The notes under the pieces are model-generated. The model worked only from the letters and a program-made list of their open reading frames with translations. It ran no database searches and was not told the origin of the DNA. From the NCBI RefSeq assembly GCF_031127835.1, contig NZ_JARXHX010000009.1:124001-188000 (forward strand): a DNA stretch of 64,000 bases. The letters are read 5' to 3'. Source of the stretch: Pelagicoccus sp. SDUM812002. GTDB taxonomy: Bacteria > Verrucomicrobiota > Verrucomicrobiia > Opitutales > Opitutaceae. A program made the translations under genes and the position numbers. Numbering within the stretch: position 1 is the first letter of the stretch; each line of letters begins with the position of its first letter. Shown here one piece after another: positions 18,397 to 26,984 of this stretch.

Positions 18397-20286
18397 ATGA
18401 CGAGGGAGCTATCAAAGCCTCAAGTCTGCTCAGTGCCAGCGACCTTTCGCTACTGGCAAAATGCAGCTCGTACTCTGCTTGAGCCGCTCCTGCTACTTGG
18501 CGAGGAAGGCAAGGCTTACCTACCAATCGAGGGGAACGCGAGCGATCATTGTTTCGATGCGGATCGCCTCGAGGCCTTTGCCCGCCCGTTTCTTTTGTTC
18601 TGTCATTGGGAAACTTCCTTGCGAAGCTACCATGAAGACGAGGACGTGGAATTGCTAGAGAAAGCGAAGGCTTGGTTCCGCGAAGCTTTGCTATTGGGAA
18701 CGAACCCCGTCTCCGATCAGTTTTTTGGATACTCTACGAACTATCGTCAGCACTCTGTGGAGATGGGGTTGCTGGGGATCGCTTTTGAGATGAGCCGATC
18801 TTGGCTATGGGATTCGTATTCAGAAACTGAGCGCGATCAAATTTTGGTTTGGCTGGAATCGGACGCGGGAAACGGCCACCACTGGAACAACCACTTGTTC
18901 TTTGGCGTATTTCTGTTGGAGTTCTTGTCAGCGGAACGGGGTGAGAACGAAAGCTATCGAGCTGCCATCGATTGGTACTTCGAGGAGCTCGAGAAGATGT
19001 ACGCCGGCGATGGCTGGTACATGGATGGCAGCAACCAGGCTTTCGATTTTTACAATGCTTATGCATGGCACTATTATCCAATGTGGTGGATCAAGCTCTA
19101 TGGCGAAAAGGACCGTGCCCGGAGCAAACGCTTTGCTGAGCGGACTCGTGTGTTCCTGCAGAACTACTCAATGTTCTTCGCAGAAAGCGGAGAGCACCCT
19201 GCGTTTGGTCGGTCGATCACATACCGTTTCAACGCTACAGCTCCCGTTGCTCTCGCTTACCAGATTGGGGTGTCGCCCTTGGGCGCGGCCGAATCGCGCG
19301 AGCTTTGTACCCGAAATCTTTCCTTCTTTTTGGAAAGGCCGATCGCACAGAGCCAAGGCTGCTTGTCGCTCGGTTGGGTCGATGAGTTTCCCGCTTTGAC
19401 AGAAAGCTATTCCTGCGGCGGATCGCCCTATTGGGCGGCCAAGGGCTTTGCCCCTTTGTTGCTCTCGCCTAAAGACCCGTTTTGGTCAACGAAGCCAGAT
19501 CCTGCCGAAAACGACACAAGTGTTACCCTGCAGGGGCCTAAGCTGATTGTTCGTAAGGTGAATGGCTCGTCAGAGATTATCAATGCAGGGACGCAGATCG
19601 GCTCTTCCAATACCCGCTTTGGCGCCCACAAGTGGGGCCGACTGAGCTACAAAACGGGTTGGGGGTTTACGCTTCCAGCAAGCTCAGACCAGTATCCACT
19701 TGATGGATCTTTGACGGCTCAGATGCAGGGGAGCGACTTGATTTACGGCCGCCATGGCACAGTGCCGCTCGTTCTCGAAAGCGACAGAATGGCTTGCATG
19801 TACAGCTTAGGTGGCAAACAGGACGGTCTGCAAGTGACGGTGGAGACTCGGCTCTACTGGAAGGGTGACTGGCAGCTCGCGGTGCACCGATGCTCCTCTT
19901 GTCAGGACGTCAAGCTTCGGTTTGGTTCATACCCATTGAGCTACTCGGAGGATCAATCGATCCTGTTCGACCGTGACGCCTATTTGGTGCAGGCCAAGAC
20001 TTACGAAAAGGCGATCGTGCTGCAATCGGTAATGGGCTACGAAACGGTAGACTTCGACAAGCGATCGAACGAAGCGGATGGACCGCGCCGCAGTATTCAA
20101 GCGCCGCTGCACGTAACAGGTTTGCTGGTGAAGAAACTGGCTCCACATAAATCCGTTTCTCTTGCGAGCTTGAGCTACGCAGGAGCCAATTCGGAGGCAG
20201 CTAAGCCTTGGAAGATTCTGTCAATAGAAAGTGGATACCTCGAACTCGAGCATCCGTTATTGGGGGATTGGGAAGTGCAGGTGTAG
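18397..20286 (+). CDS. DUF2264 domain-containing protein (copy 2)
   Basis: A 629-residue paralogue of the protein at 4115-6061. It shows the same conserved blocks: HHWNNHLFFG, GWYMDGSNQAFDFYNAYAWH and FGRSITYRFNATAPVA. No signal peptide is visible, so it probably acts in the cytoplasm on imported sugars. As for copy 1, a glucuronidase-like exo activity is a recollection about the family, not something the sequence proves. It ends the second block and faces the convergent tRNA-dihydrouridine synthase gene across 47 bases. Confidence 0.87.
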   Translation: MTRELSKPQVCSVPATFRYWQNAARTLLEPLLLLGEEGKAYLPIEGNASDHCFDADRLEAFARPFLLFCHWETSLRSYHEDEDVELLEKAKAWFREALLLGTNPVSDQFFGYSTNYRQHSVEMGLLGIAFEMSRSWLWDSYSETERDQILVWLESDAGNGHHWNNHLFFGVFLLEFLSAERGENESYRAAIDWYFEELEKMYAGDGWYMDGSNQAFDFYNAYAWHYYPMWWIKLYGEKDRARSKRFAERTRVFLQNYSMFFAESGEHPAFGRSITYRFNATAPVALAYQIGVSPLGAAESRELCTRNLSFFLERPIAQSQGCLSLGWVDEFPALTESYSCGGSPYWAAKGFAPLLLSPKDPFWSTKPDPAENDTSVTLQGPKLIVRKVNGSSEIINAGTQIGSSNTRFGAHKWGRLSYKTGWGFTLPASSDQYPLDGSLTAQMQGSDLIYGRHGTVPLVLESDRMACMYSLGGKQDGLQVTVETRLYWKGDWQLAVHRCSSCQDVKLRFGSYPLSYSEDQSILFDRDAYLVQAKTYEKAIVLQSVMGYETVDFDKRSNEADGPRRSIQAPLHVTGLLVKKLAPHKSVSLASLSYAGANSEAAKPWKILSIESGYLELEHPLLGDWEVQV

Positions 20287-20333
20287 GGACTTTTTCGAAG
20301 CGCTCAGAGCTACGGATCGGCGAGGGCTGCGGG

Positions 20334-21395
20334 TTAGCTTTCGCAGTTGGGACGGGCGATTACGCCGGCGTAGGGTTCGTCGGCGAAGAGTTGGTCGCCG
20401 TCTTCGGGCATGTGGCGATCGCAAATGTCGAAGAGCTGCTGTTTGGTTTTTGCCCTTCGCATCTCGTAGAGAAACTTGCCTTCGGGGTCCACTCCTTGGC
20501 CGACGAAGTTGAGGTACTTCTTCATTTTGTTAACTTGTGTTTGCTCTGGAGCGTGTGGTTTGGCGACAGCAGCGTAGAGCTCTTTAATGTAGCGATTTAC
20601 TTGGTGGAGTGGAATTTTGGATACGGGAAGTCCAGCTTGGTCTTCGCGAATTTGGCGGAAAATCCAAGGATTGCGAATAGCGTGGCGACCGACCATCACG
20701 CCGGCGGCGCCGGTATAGTCGAGTACCCAGCGGGCTTTGGTGGCGGAGGTGACGTCGCCGTTAGCCAAGACAGGGCACTTGATGCGTTCGCAGGCACGTT
20801 TGATGAAGTCATAGTGGACTTCGCTGCGGTACATTTCCTTGACGGTACGTCCGTGCAGGCTGAGGAGGTCGACGTCGTGCTTGTTTACCAGATCGAGCAC
20901 AGCGTCGAAATTATTAGTATCGGAAAAACCGATACGCATTTTGACGGTGAAGAGACCCGGGACGGTTTCGCGCAGGGCGCCGAGAACTTGGTCGACTTTT
21001 TGCGGGTCGCGTAGGAGTCCGCCGCCGCATTGCTTCTTGTACACAGTGGGGGAGGGACAGCCCATGTTGAGGTCGACGCCCGCGATAGGGTGGTCTTGCA
21101 GATCCTTTGCGGTACGGGTGAGGTGGTAGATATCCTCGCCGATCATTTGAGCGAAAACGGGGCGACCGGTATGGTTTTCCGTAACGGCTTCGAGGATGTG
21201 CTTCTCGAGGCGAGACTGGACGTGCACGCGGAAGTATTCGGTAACGAAATAGTCGGGAGCGCCGCAGCCAGCGATGACGGCCATAAACGGCTTGTCTGTG
21301 ACGTCCTGCATGGGCGCGAGGGCAGTGAGCGGCTGGCCGGCCTCGATAGGGGCAGGCAGGGGTGTTTGGGCTCTGCTGGCAGTTAGTTCGCTCAT
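20334..21395 (-). CDS. dus: tRNA-dihydrouridine synthase
   Basis: A 353-residue FMN-dependent TIM-barrel enzyme that reduces uridine to dihydrouridine in tRNA. It shows the N-terminal LAPMQDVTDKPF, the active-site cysteine region DLNMGCPSPTVYKKQCGGGL, KMRIGF, LHGRTVKEMY, ANGDVTS and VGRHAIRNPWIF. All the family landmarks are in order and the length is typical. Which Dus subgroup it belongs to is not clear. It lies 47 bases downstream of the DUF1801 gene on the same strand, so the two may be co-transcribed. Confidence 0.94.
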   Translation of the reverse strand: MSELTASRAQTPLPAPIEAGQPLTALAPMQDVTDKPFMAVIAGCGAPDYFVTEYFRVHVQSRLEKHILEAVTENHTGRPVFAQMIGEDIYHLTRTAKDLQDHPIAGVDLNMGCPSPTVYKKQCGGGLLRDPQKVDQVLGALRETVPGLFTVKMRIGFSDTNNFDAVLDLVNKHDVDLLSLHGRTVKEMYRSEVHYDFIKRACERIKCPVLANGDVTSATKARWVLDYTGAAGVMVGRHAIRNPWIFRQIREDQAGLPVSKIPLHQVNRYIKELYAAVAKPHAPEQTQVNKMKKYLNFVGQGVDPEGKFLYEMRRAKTKQQLFDICDRHMPEDGDQLFADEPYAGVIARPNCES

Positions 21396-21442
21396 GAAGG
21401 CGGGGGTGATGAAGTGGGAAGAGCGAAAAGTGAAGGGTGAAA

Positions 21443-21859
21443 TTACGTTTCGGAGCAGATCGGAGCTTTGGCGGTTCTGGCAATGAGTTCTTGCAAGACG
21501 GTCTCGTCGATGTCGGCGAGGCGTTTAATGTTGAGGCAGCAGCTGCCGGGCTTGTACTTGCCGAGTTTTTGCAAGAGGCCTTGATGAGCGTCGAATCCAG
21601 CGTGGATGTAGAGGGACAGGTACTGTTTGCGGGGCGAGATGCCGATGCGGAACCAGTCGCCTTCGCGGCCGCTGGCGTAGCGATAGTGGTAGCTGCCGAA
21701 GCCGATGATAGAGTCGCCCCACATCGCTGGCTTTTGCTTGGAGGCTATTTTCATCCAGCGGCAGAGGGTTTTGGCGTCCTTTCGCTTTTGAGGATCTTCG
21801 ATGGAGTTAAGAAAGGCGGTAACGCTTTTGGTGTTTTTCTGAGTTTTGAGCTCGGCCAT
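21443..21859 (-). CDS. DUF1801 domain-containing protein
   Basis: A 138-residue cytoplasmic protein matching the DUF1801/YdhG-like fold: a helical N-terminus (VTAFLNSIEDPQKRKDAKTL), then a strand-rich part with PAMWGDSIIGFGSYHYRY, ISPRKQYLSLYI and GKYKPGSCCLNIKRL. The length is typical of the family. No biochemical function is established for it. It precedes the dus gene and is divergent from the polyketide operon. Confidence 0.85.
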   Translation of the reverse strand: MAELKTQKNTKSVTAFLNSIEDPQKRKDAKTLCRWMKIASKQKPAMWGDSIIGFGSYHYRYASGREGDWFRIGISPRKQYLSLYIHAGFDAHQGLLQKLGKYKPGSCCLNIKRLADIDETVLQELIARTAKAPICSET

Positions 21860-21902
21860 CTGCTGAACTTACGAGGCGGAGGTCGTCGGTGGCGAGGGGA
21901 AC

Positions 21903-21923
21903 TTGCTGGTGATCCACCAGCAA
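21903..21923. repeat. Perfect 9-bp inverted repeat
   Basis: TTGCTGGTG (21903-21911) and CACCAGCAA (21915-21923) flank a three-base centre. The repeat lies in the divergent gap between the DUF1801 gene and the methyltransferase gene. It could be a protein-binding palindrome or an RNA hairpin. Confidence 0.5.
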
Positions 21924-21991
21924 CAGGCATTGCTTCCGCGTTGCGTATGCCGGGCCGAGTTTGCTTTTTGCTATCGCTCGAGTGGCGTTGA

Positions 21992-22016
21992 CGGTAGCGC
22001 GAGACTTGCTACCGTG
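21992..22016. repeat. Perfect 8-bp inverted repeat just before the methyltransferase start
   Basis: ACGGTAGC (21992-21999) and GCTACCGT (22009-22016) enclose nine bases. The right arm ends seven bases before the ATG at 22024, so a transcript hairpin would cover the ribosome-binding region. It could also be a dispersed repeat of the genome. Confidence 0.5.
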
Positions 22017-22023
22017 GGTCTCA

Positions 22024-22680
22024 ATGTTGCGCGTTGTAAGACCCGAAATCCTGGATTCTCTTCCACACGATCATCCGGACGCGTTGCAAAACCGCAGGGA
22101 GTTGCGGACGATTAACTGGCTGATGGGAAATTACCGCTGGCTGGCGCATCAGGCACGCCGTCGGCTCGAACCTAGGGTTCGAGCTTTGGAGCTGGGGGCT
22201 GGTTCGGGTGATTTGGTGCGTCGATTGCGTAGGGGAGGCGTGCCAATCGAACTGGATGGACTGGATCTTTGTCCACCCCCCGAAGATTGGGATGATGGCC
22301 GGAAATGGATACGAGAGGATTTGCAGGTGTTTGATGGATACGAAGGTTATCATGCGATCTTTGGTAACCTCATCTTGCATCAGTTTCCAGATGAGGTTTT
22401 GGGGCAGATGGGGCGTCGCATGAGAGTTGCGGCAAACCAGTTGTTTTTTTGCGAGCCGGCACGACGAAATTGTCACGTAGCGCAGTTTCGAGCGCTTTCG
22501 TTGCTGGGTAGGATGGGGCATGTTTCTCGCAACGATGGGGAGGTGAGCATTCGTGCTGGCTTTTTAGGCGATGAGCTTCCGCATTTGCTTGGTTTGACGA
22601 AGGAAGACTGGCGATGGTCCTGCAAGACCGGCTTGCGTGGACAATACCTGATGGCGGCGTGGCGCGTCGGACCGTCATGA
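22024..22680 (+). CDS. Class I SAM-dependent methyltransferase
   Basis: A 218-residue Rossmann-fold methyltransferase with the SAM motif VRALELGAGSGDLVRRLR near residue 60 and an acidic LDGLDLCPPP strand after it. The start at 22024 was preferred over an upstream TTG at 21961, which would run through a strong inverted repeat. Its last codon overlaps the next gene in ATGA. With the FAD oxidoreductase and the type III polyketide synthase it forms a three-gene operon of a kind known to make methylated phenolic lipids or quinones. The methyl acceptor is inferred to be the polyketide product. Confidence 0.85.
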   Translation: MLRVVRPEILDSLPHDHPDALQNRRELRTINWLMGNYRWLAHQARRRLEPRVRALELGAGSGDLVRRLRRGGVPIELDGLDLCPPPEDWDDGRKWIREDLQVFDGYEGYHAIFGNLILHQFPDEVLGQMGRRMRVAANQLFFCEPARRNCHVAQFRALSLLGRMGHVSRNDGEVSIRAGFLGDELPHLLGLTKEDWRWSCKTGLRGQYLMAAWRVGPS

Positions 22681-23711
22681 GGAAAGGGGTACGTACTATC
22701 AAGATCGTAGGTGGCGGGCTCGCGGGCCTTTCGCTGGGGATAGCACTGCGGCGCCATGATGTGCCGGTAGCCATTCTCGAAGCTGGGCGCTATCCGCGGC
22801 ACAAGGTGTGCGGCGAATTTATCGCAGGATTGTCGAAAGGGACCATGGAAAAGTTGGGGATCGTCGAGGAGTTGGCTGACGCAATCCCGCATCGCAACGT
22901 CGCATGGCTGCTCGACGGTAAGGTCTTTCGCAGGGATCGGCTGCCGAGTGCCGCCCTCGGGATCTCACGCCATTTGCTCGACCAGCGGCTGGCCCTGCTT
23001 TTTCAGGATGCTGGCGGGCAGCTGGAAACAAAAAGCCGGGTGTCCGATCGAGCCGAAACGCGCGAGGGCTGGGTTTGGGCGACGGGTCGTCGTCGCGAGG
23101 GACGGCAATGGATAGGACTGAAAGCGCATTGCGAGGGGCTAGGGTTGGAGAGCGACCTAGAGGTTCACTTGGCCGAGAACGCCTATGTCGGCGCCTCTTG
23201 CGTGGAGGACGGGCGTGTTAACGTGTGTGGACTTTTTCGCTGTCGCGGGTTTAAGGGCGGGGGCCGCCAGTCGATCCTGGTCGACTCCTTGCGGGCGAGC
23301 GGGTTGGACCAGCTCGCTCAGCGCCTGGTCGAGTGTGAACTAGACGTTGAGAGCGCTAGTTCGGTGGCGGGACTCGGGTTTGGCGTGATGCCGAAGAAGG
23401 ACCTCGGCTTACGAATCGGGGACGCATTTGCCCTAATCCCCCCTTTCACCGGCGACGGTATGGCGATGGCGTTCGAGGGGGCGGCTGACGCATTGTATCC
23501 GGTGCTACGCTACGCCCGCGGCGAGCTGTCTTGGATCGAGGCAGAGCGTTTGGTAGACCGATGCTTACGGCGTCGTTTTCGGCGGCGGCTTGCGACGGCG
23601 CGGGCGATGCATCCTTTTCTCTATCGTCGGATGGGCCAAGCGGCATTTCGAATTTCCACTTCCTCACGCCTGCTTCCTTTTGAGCGGATCTTTCAACTTC
23701 TACACACCTAA
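22677..23711 (+). CDS. FAD-dependent oxidoreductase (geranylgeranyl-reductase/monooxygenase type)
   Basis: A 344-residue flavoprotein. The ADP-binding motif IVGGGLAGLSLGIAL is at the N-terminus and RYPRHKVCGEFI follows. A second FAD motif, GDAFALIPPFTGDGMAMAFE, lies near residue 245. The start at 22677 is coupled to the methyltransferase stop by ATGA. In type III polyketide clusters such as srsABC, a flavin hydroxylase oxidises the resorcinol or pyrone product. A comparable role is likely here but the reaction is inferred. The type III synthase gene starts 18 bases downstream. Confidence 0.85.
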   Translation: MRKGVRTIKIVGGGLAGLSLGIALRRHDVPVAILEAGRYPRHKVCGEFIAGLSKGTMEKLGIVEELADAIPHRNVAWLLDGKVFRRDRLPSAALGISRHLLDQRLALLFQDAGGQLETKSRVSDRAETREGWVWATGRRREGRQWIGLKAHCEGLGLESDLEVHLAENAYVGASCVEDGRVNVCGLFRCRGFKGGGRQSILVDSLRASGLDQLAQRLVECELDVESASSVAGLGFGVMPKKDLGLRIGDAFALIPPFTGDGMAMAFEGAADALYPVLRYARGELSWIEAERLVDRCLRRRFRRRLATARAMHPFLYRRMGQAAFRISTSSRLLPFERIFQLLHT

Positions 23712-23729
23712 ATTCACGCTGGGGAACGC

Positions 23730-24815
23730 ATGGCGTACCCAATTATTGAAGACGTAAATATGTATCTACAATCGCTAGCCAACCACGTTCCACCCACGAG
23801 CTTTCGCCAAGCGGAGGTCTGGAATTTGTATCGAGATTCCAAAATGCCGCAGCTGCTGCGTCCTCGGTCCGCCTTTATCGTTGAGAAAGTTCTTACGGGG
23901 GAGAACGGCGTGGACAAACGTCACTTCGCGCTGACGGATTTGAACGAGCTTTTAGAGATGGATGCGCAGGGTTTGAACAGGGCTTTCGAGCGTGAGGCAC
24001 CAAAGTTGGCGACGACGGCGCTGCTCGACGCGTTGGAGCAGGCAAGCCTGAAGCCGGACGAACTGGACGTTCTCATCGTGTGTACCTGCACTGGTTATAT
24101 CTGTCCGGGAGTGGCGAGCCACGTCGCGGAACAAGCGGGACTGCGCGACGATGCCTACTTGCTCGATATAGTGGGGCAAGGCTGCGGGGCTGCGATTCCT
24201 TGTCTACGCAACGCGGCCGGTTTGATCGCAGGTGACGAGACCTTGCGCGTAGCGGTTGTAGCGGTGGAGATCTGTTCGGCCGCGTTCTATGTCGATGATA
24301 ATCCAGGCGTCCTCGTGAGCGCTTGTCTTTTTGGGGATGGCGCGTCCGCCTCTATTTGGAACGGGAAGGCGAATGGCGGGCCAGGGTGGCGAGCGTTCGA
24401 CTTCGATACGCTGCACCTGCCCGAACAACGGCAGATCCTGCGCTTTGAAAACCAGGGAGGGAAGCTGCGTAATCGGCTTCACCGCAGCGTGCCGCAAAAG
24501 GTAGGCGAAGCGGTCGAGAGGCTCTTCAGGCGTTCTCTCGAACGGCGGCACGACCGTCGGGTCCGACAAGTGATTACGCATACCGGAGGGCGCGACGTTC
24601 TATTGGCGATCGAGGAGAGATTGCCCGAGTACGACCTTTCGCCGAGCAAAGCGGCTTTGAGGGATTATGGCAACATGAGCAGCCCCTCAGTCATGTTTGC
24701 GCTGGAAGCGTATTTGAAGAATGGTGACGCGAAGGGCGAGGCGCCAGGCGATCTATGGCTGAGCTCCTTCGGAGCGGGGTTTGCGGCGCATAGCTTTCGT
24801 CTTACCTGCGACTGA
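23730..24815 (+). CDS. Type III polyketide synthase (chalcone/stilbene synthase family)
   Basis: A 361-residue homodimeric ketosynthase that extends an acyl-CoA starter with malonyl-CoA and cyclises the chain. The catalytic triad is complete: C152 in GQGCGAAIPC, H284 in ITHTGG and N315 in DYGNMSSPSV. The thiolase-fold blocks VCTCTGYICPG and LFGDGASA are also present, and the C-terminal SSFGAGF loop takes the place of the usual GFGPG. The product is unknown; alkylresorcinol, alkylpyrone or a smaller phloroglucinol/naphthol are possible. It is the signature gene of the operon with the methyltransferase and flavoprotein. Confidence 0.95.
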   Translation: MAYPIIEDVNMYLQSLANHVPPTSFRQAEVWNLYRDSKMPQLLRPRSAFIVEKVLTGENGVDKRHFALTDLNELLEMDAQGLNRAFEREAPKLATTALLDALEQASLKPDELDVLIVCTCTGYICPGVASHVAEQAGLRDDAYLLDIVGQGCGAAIPCLRNAAGLIAGDETLRVAVVAVEICSAAFYVDDNPGVLVSACLFGDGASASIWNGKANGGPGWRAFDFDTLHLPEQRQILRFENQGGKLRNRLHRSVPQKVGEAVERLFRRSLERRHDRRVRQVITHTGGRDVLLAIEERLPEYDLSPSKAALRDYGNMSSPSVMFALEAYLKNGDAKGEAPGDLWLSSFGAGFAAHSFRLTCD

Positions 24816-24828
24816 CCTCTGCTTCGCT

Positions 24829-25419
24829 ATGATGCGTTTAACTGTTCGTTTTCGTTTCGCTTTGCTAGGGATCGCTGTTTGCCTGTCCCATTTCGGACTG
24901 GCCGAGAATGAGCGGTCTCTCGAGATCGACTACGATCGTTCGAAGATCGAAATCCGATCGGCGGCGATGGGGCTGGCTCCAGTGGCTTTCGAATTCGAGG
25001 AGTTCGCGGCTTGGGTATCTCTTTCCCCTGCCGAGCGGAAGCTTAGTGACGCACGATTTCGTTTCCTTTACTCGGACCTGACCAGCGGTCGAGAGAGTCG
25101 GGATCAGAGGACTTGGAAGTGGTTGGAGGTGGATAGGTTTCCCGATGGGGGCTTCGAGCTCGTGCGAATCGAGTCCCGAGGTGACGTCAAGGTAGCGGTG
25201 GGTACGCTGTTGTTGCACGGCGTCAGGCGGGAGGTGGAGTTTGTGTATTCACTGGAGGAAGACGGAGCGGGTAGTGCATTGCTAGCCGAGGCGACCATCG
25301 ACTACCGCGATTGGGACCTGCCGCTATTGCGCGTTTTTTTCATACCCATCGGCCCGGAACTGACGATCACCATCGAGGCGCGAGGAGTTTTGGAGAGCGC
25401 GCCCGACGAAGAGGTGTAG
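24829..25419 (+). CDS. Exported YceI-like domain protein
   Basis: A 196-residue protein with a signal peptide (MMRLTVRFRFALLGIAVCLS to about residue 25). The mature part is a single beta-barrel-type domain with features of the YceI lipocalin-like family: conversions such as VGTLLLHGVRREVEFVYSL and a final strand-rich ITIEARG. YceI proteins bind isoprenoid or other lipids in the periplasm. The start at 24829 was chosen because the upstream TTG at 24781 lies inside the polyketide synthase gene and precedes the signal peptide. It lies 13 bases after the synthase stop, so it may belong to that operon and handle a lipophilic product. Confidence 0.7.
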   Translation: MMRLTVRFRFALLGIAVCLSHFGLAENERSLEIDYDRSKIEIRSAAMGLAPVAFEFEEFAAWVSLSPAERKLSDARFRFLYSDLTSGRESRDQRTWKWLEVDRFPDGGFELVRIESRGDVKVAVGTLLLHGVRREVEFVYSLEEDGAGSALLAEATIDYRDWDLPLLRVFFIPIGPELTITIEARGVLESAPDEEV

Positions 25420-25741
25420 AGCAGCGGGCAAGCCCTGATTTCGATAGGGGAGAGTGTGGCAATGTGCACAGTATGAACCACATATTGCACTCCGGTGCCC
25501 TGTCTCGCTTCTATGTTTGGGCCGATCAGAAACCGTAGCCTCGCCACTGGGGTTGCCGGCAATGAACTGGTTCCCAATCGGGATTGGGGCGATACTTGAC
25601 TGCTCTTAGAGCTGCTTTCTCAGGCGCTAAGGAAGTGAATGATAGAAGGGGGGCAAGGAGTGGCACTTGCTATGCTAATCATCCTCGACCGGCTTGAAGG
25701 TAAACGATAGGATTGGGAAAGCTCGGTTGGCGGAATAACGA
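25420..25741. other. Intergenic stretch of 322 bases, no gene seen
   Basis: Short open frames here have no start signal or family resemblance. No terminator with a clear T-run and no strong promoter could be picked out. It separates the YceI-like gene from the AI-2E family permease. Confidence 0.5.
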
Positions 25742-26830
25742 ATGAGAGATAGTATTAAGAGCTCCGGCGATATCGATGCGTCGAATGTCGCGAAGACGAC
25801 TATGATCGTCGCGAGTATCAGTGCACTTGTGCTATTGCTCGGTTATCTGTTTGTAGCCGCGCTGCACTACTTTCTGCTTTTGTTTGCTGGAGTTTTGATT
25901 GCGAGCTTCTGGACCGGTATGGCTCGGTGGATCGTTGCGAAAACGGGTTGGCCGCACCTAGTCTCCTTGACCTTGGCCGTGTTGGGCTGCTTTGCGGTGT
26001 TAGTGGGGATTTTCTGGTATTTGGGTCCTGCCATCTCGGGTCAGTTCGACCAACTGTTCGAACGGTTGCCTTCGATGCTGGATACGGTGGAGGGCAAGTT
26101 TCGCGAGTACGAGTGGAGTCGGGAGCTCGTAAACATGGTCGCGAATGGCGAGGGGATGTCAGAGACGCCTCAGAAAATCGCTATGCAAGCCTTGGGCTTT
26201 GTGGGCACGACCTTCGGCTTTTTGGTGGATAGCGTGCTGGTGATCGCGTTGGCGCTTTTCATTTCCGCGAATCCGAAAATGTATAGGGACGGTTTGGCTT
26301 TGCTTTTTCCGAAACGTAATCGTTCACGGATTAGCCATGCTTTGAATGCGTCGAGCTATACCTTGTTCATGTGGCTGGTCGGCAGGATCGTCGACATGAC
26401 GATCTTGGGAGTCGCCACCGGTATCGGCCTCTGGGCGCTGGGTTTCGACCTCGCCTTGGCTCTGGCTATGCTGACGGCCTTGCTATGCTTTATTCCCAAC
26501 ATTGGCCCTGTCCTCTCGGTGGTGCCACCGGCTCTTGTCGCTGTATCGAATCCGGAACTACAGGTTTGGTGGGTGTTGGTTTTGTATGTGGTTATCCAGG
26601 TTCTGGAGAGCAACTTGCTGACGCCTTTGATCCAAGAGAAAGCAGTGGAAATGCCGCCTGCGCTGCTTCTCGTGATGCAGGTCGTGTTCGCCGCTGTCTT
26701 GGGTGGTTTGGGGTTGATGTTGGCGACGCCGATCGTCGCTGTGGCCCTTGTGCTGGTGAAGATGCTTTACGTGGAGGATGTGTTGGGTGAGCGGCTCGAA
26801 CCAAAAGGTGAACTGGAAACCAATCCCTAG
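25742..26830 (+). CDS. AI-2E family transporter (PerM-like permease)
   Basis: A 362-residue inner-membrane protein of the AI-2E/PerM/TqsA family. It has two hydrophobic helices at about 20-55, another at about 68-95, a soluble segment, then a C-terminal membrane bundle containing LLCFIPNIGPVLSVVPPALVA and the hallmark ESNLLTPLIQEKAVEMPPALLL. Members export small molecules or act as Na+/H+ antiporters. The substrate here is unknown. It stands as a single gene with its own upstream region. Confidence 0.92.
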   Translation: MRDSIKSSGDIDASNVAKTTMIVASISALVLLLGYLFVAALHYFLLLFAGVLIASFWTGMARWIVAKTGWPHLVSLTLAVLGCFAVLVGIFWYLGPAISGQFDQLFERLPSMLDTVEGKFREYEWSRELVNMVANGEGMSETPQKIAMQALGFVGTTFGFLVDSVLVIALALFISANPKMYRDGLALLFPKRNRSRISHALNASSYTLFMWLVGRIVDMTILGVATGIGLWALGFDLALALAMLTALLCFIPNIGPVLSVVPPALVAVSNPELQVWWVLVLYVVIQVLESNLLTPLIQEKAVEMPPALLLVMQVVFAAVLGGLGLMLATPIVAVALVLVKMLYVEDVLGERLEPKGELETNP

Positions 26831-26984
26831 GGGTACGGCTTTTTGAACCTCTAACGCCGACCATGCGGAGATCGTCTCTTCGCCGAGATGGTTTTCCGAG
26901 GCAACTTTGATCGCACCTCCAGTTTGCTCTCGCATAGCAAATGCGAGTTGCGGGAAAGCAGGAGGAGCGTTTTCATGCGAGGGT

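Noticed and set aside
20208-21014. Plus-strand ORF of 268 codons over dus
   Set aside because: Reads antisense to the tRNA-dihydrouridine synthase and lacks any family signature.
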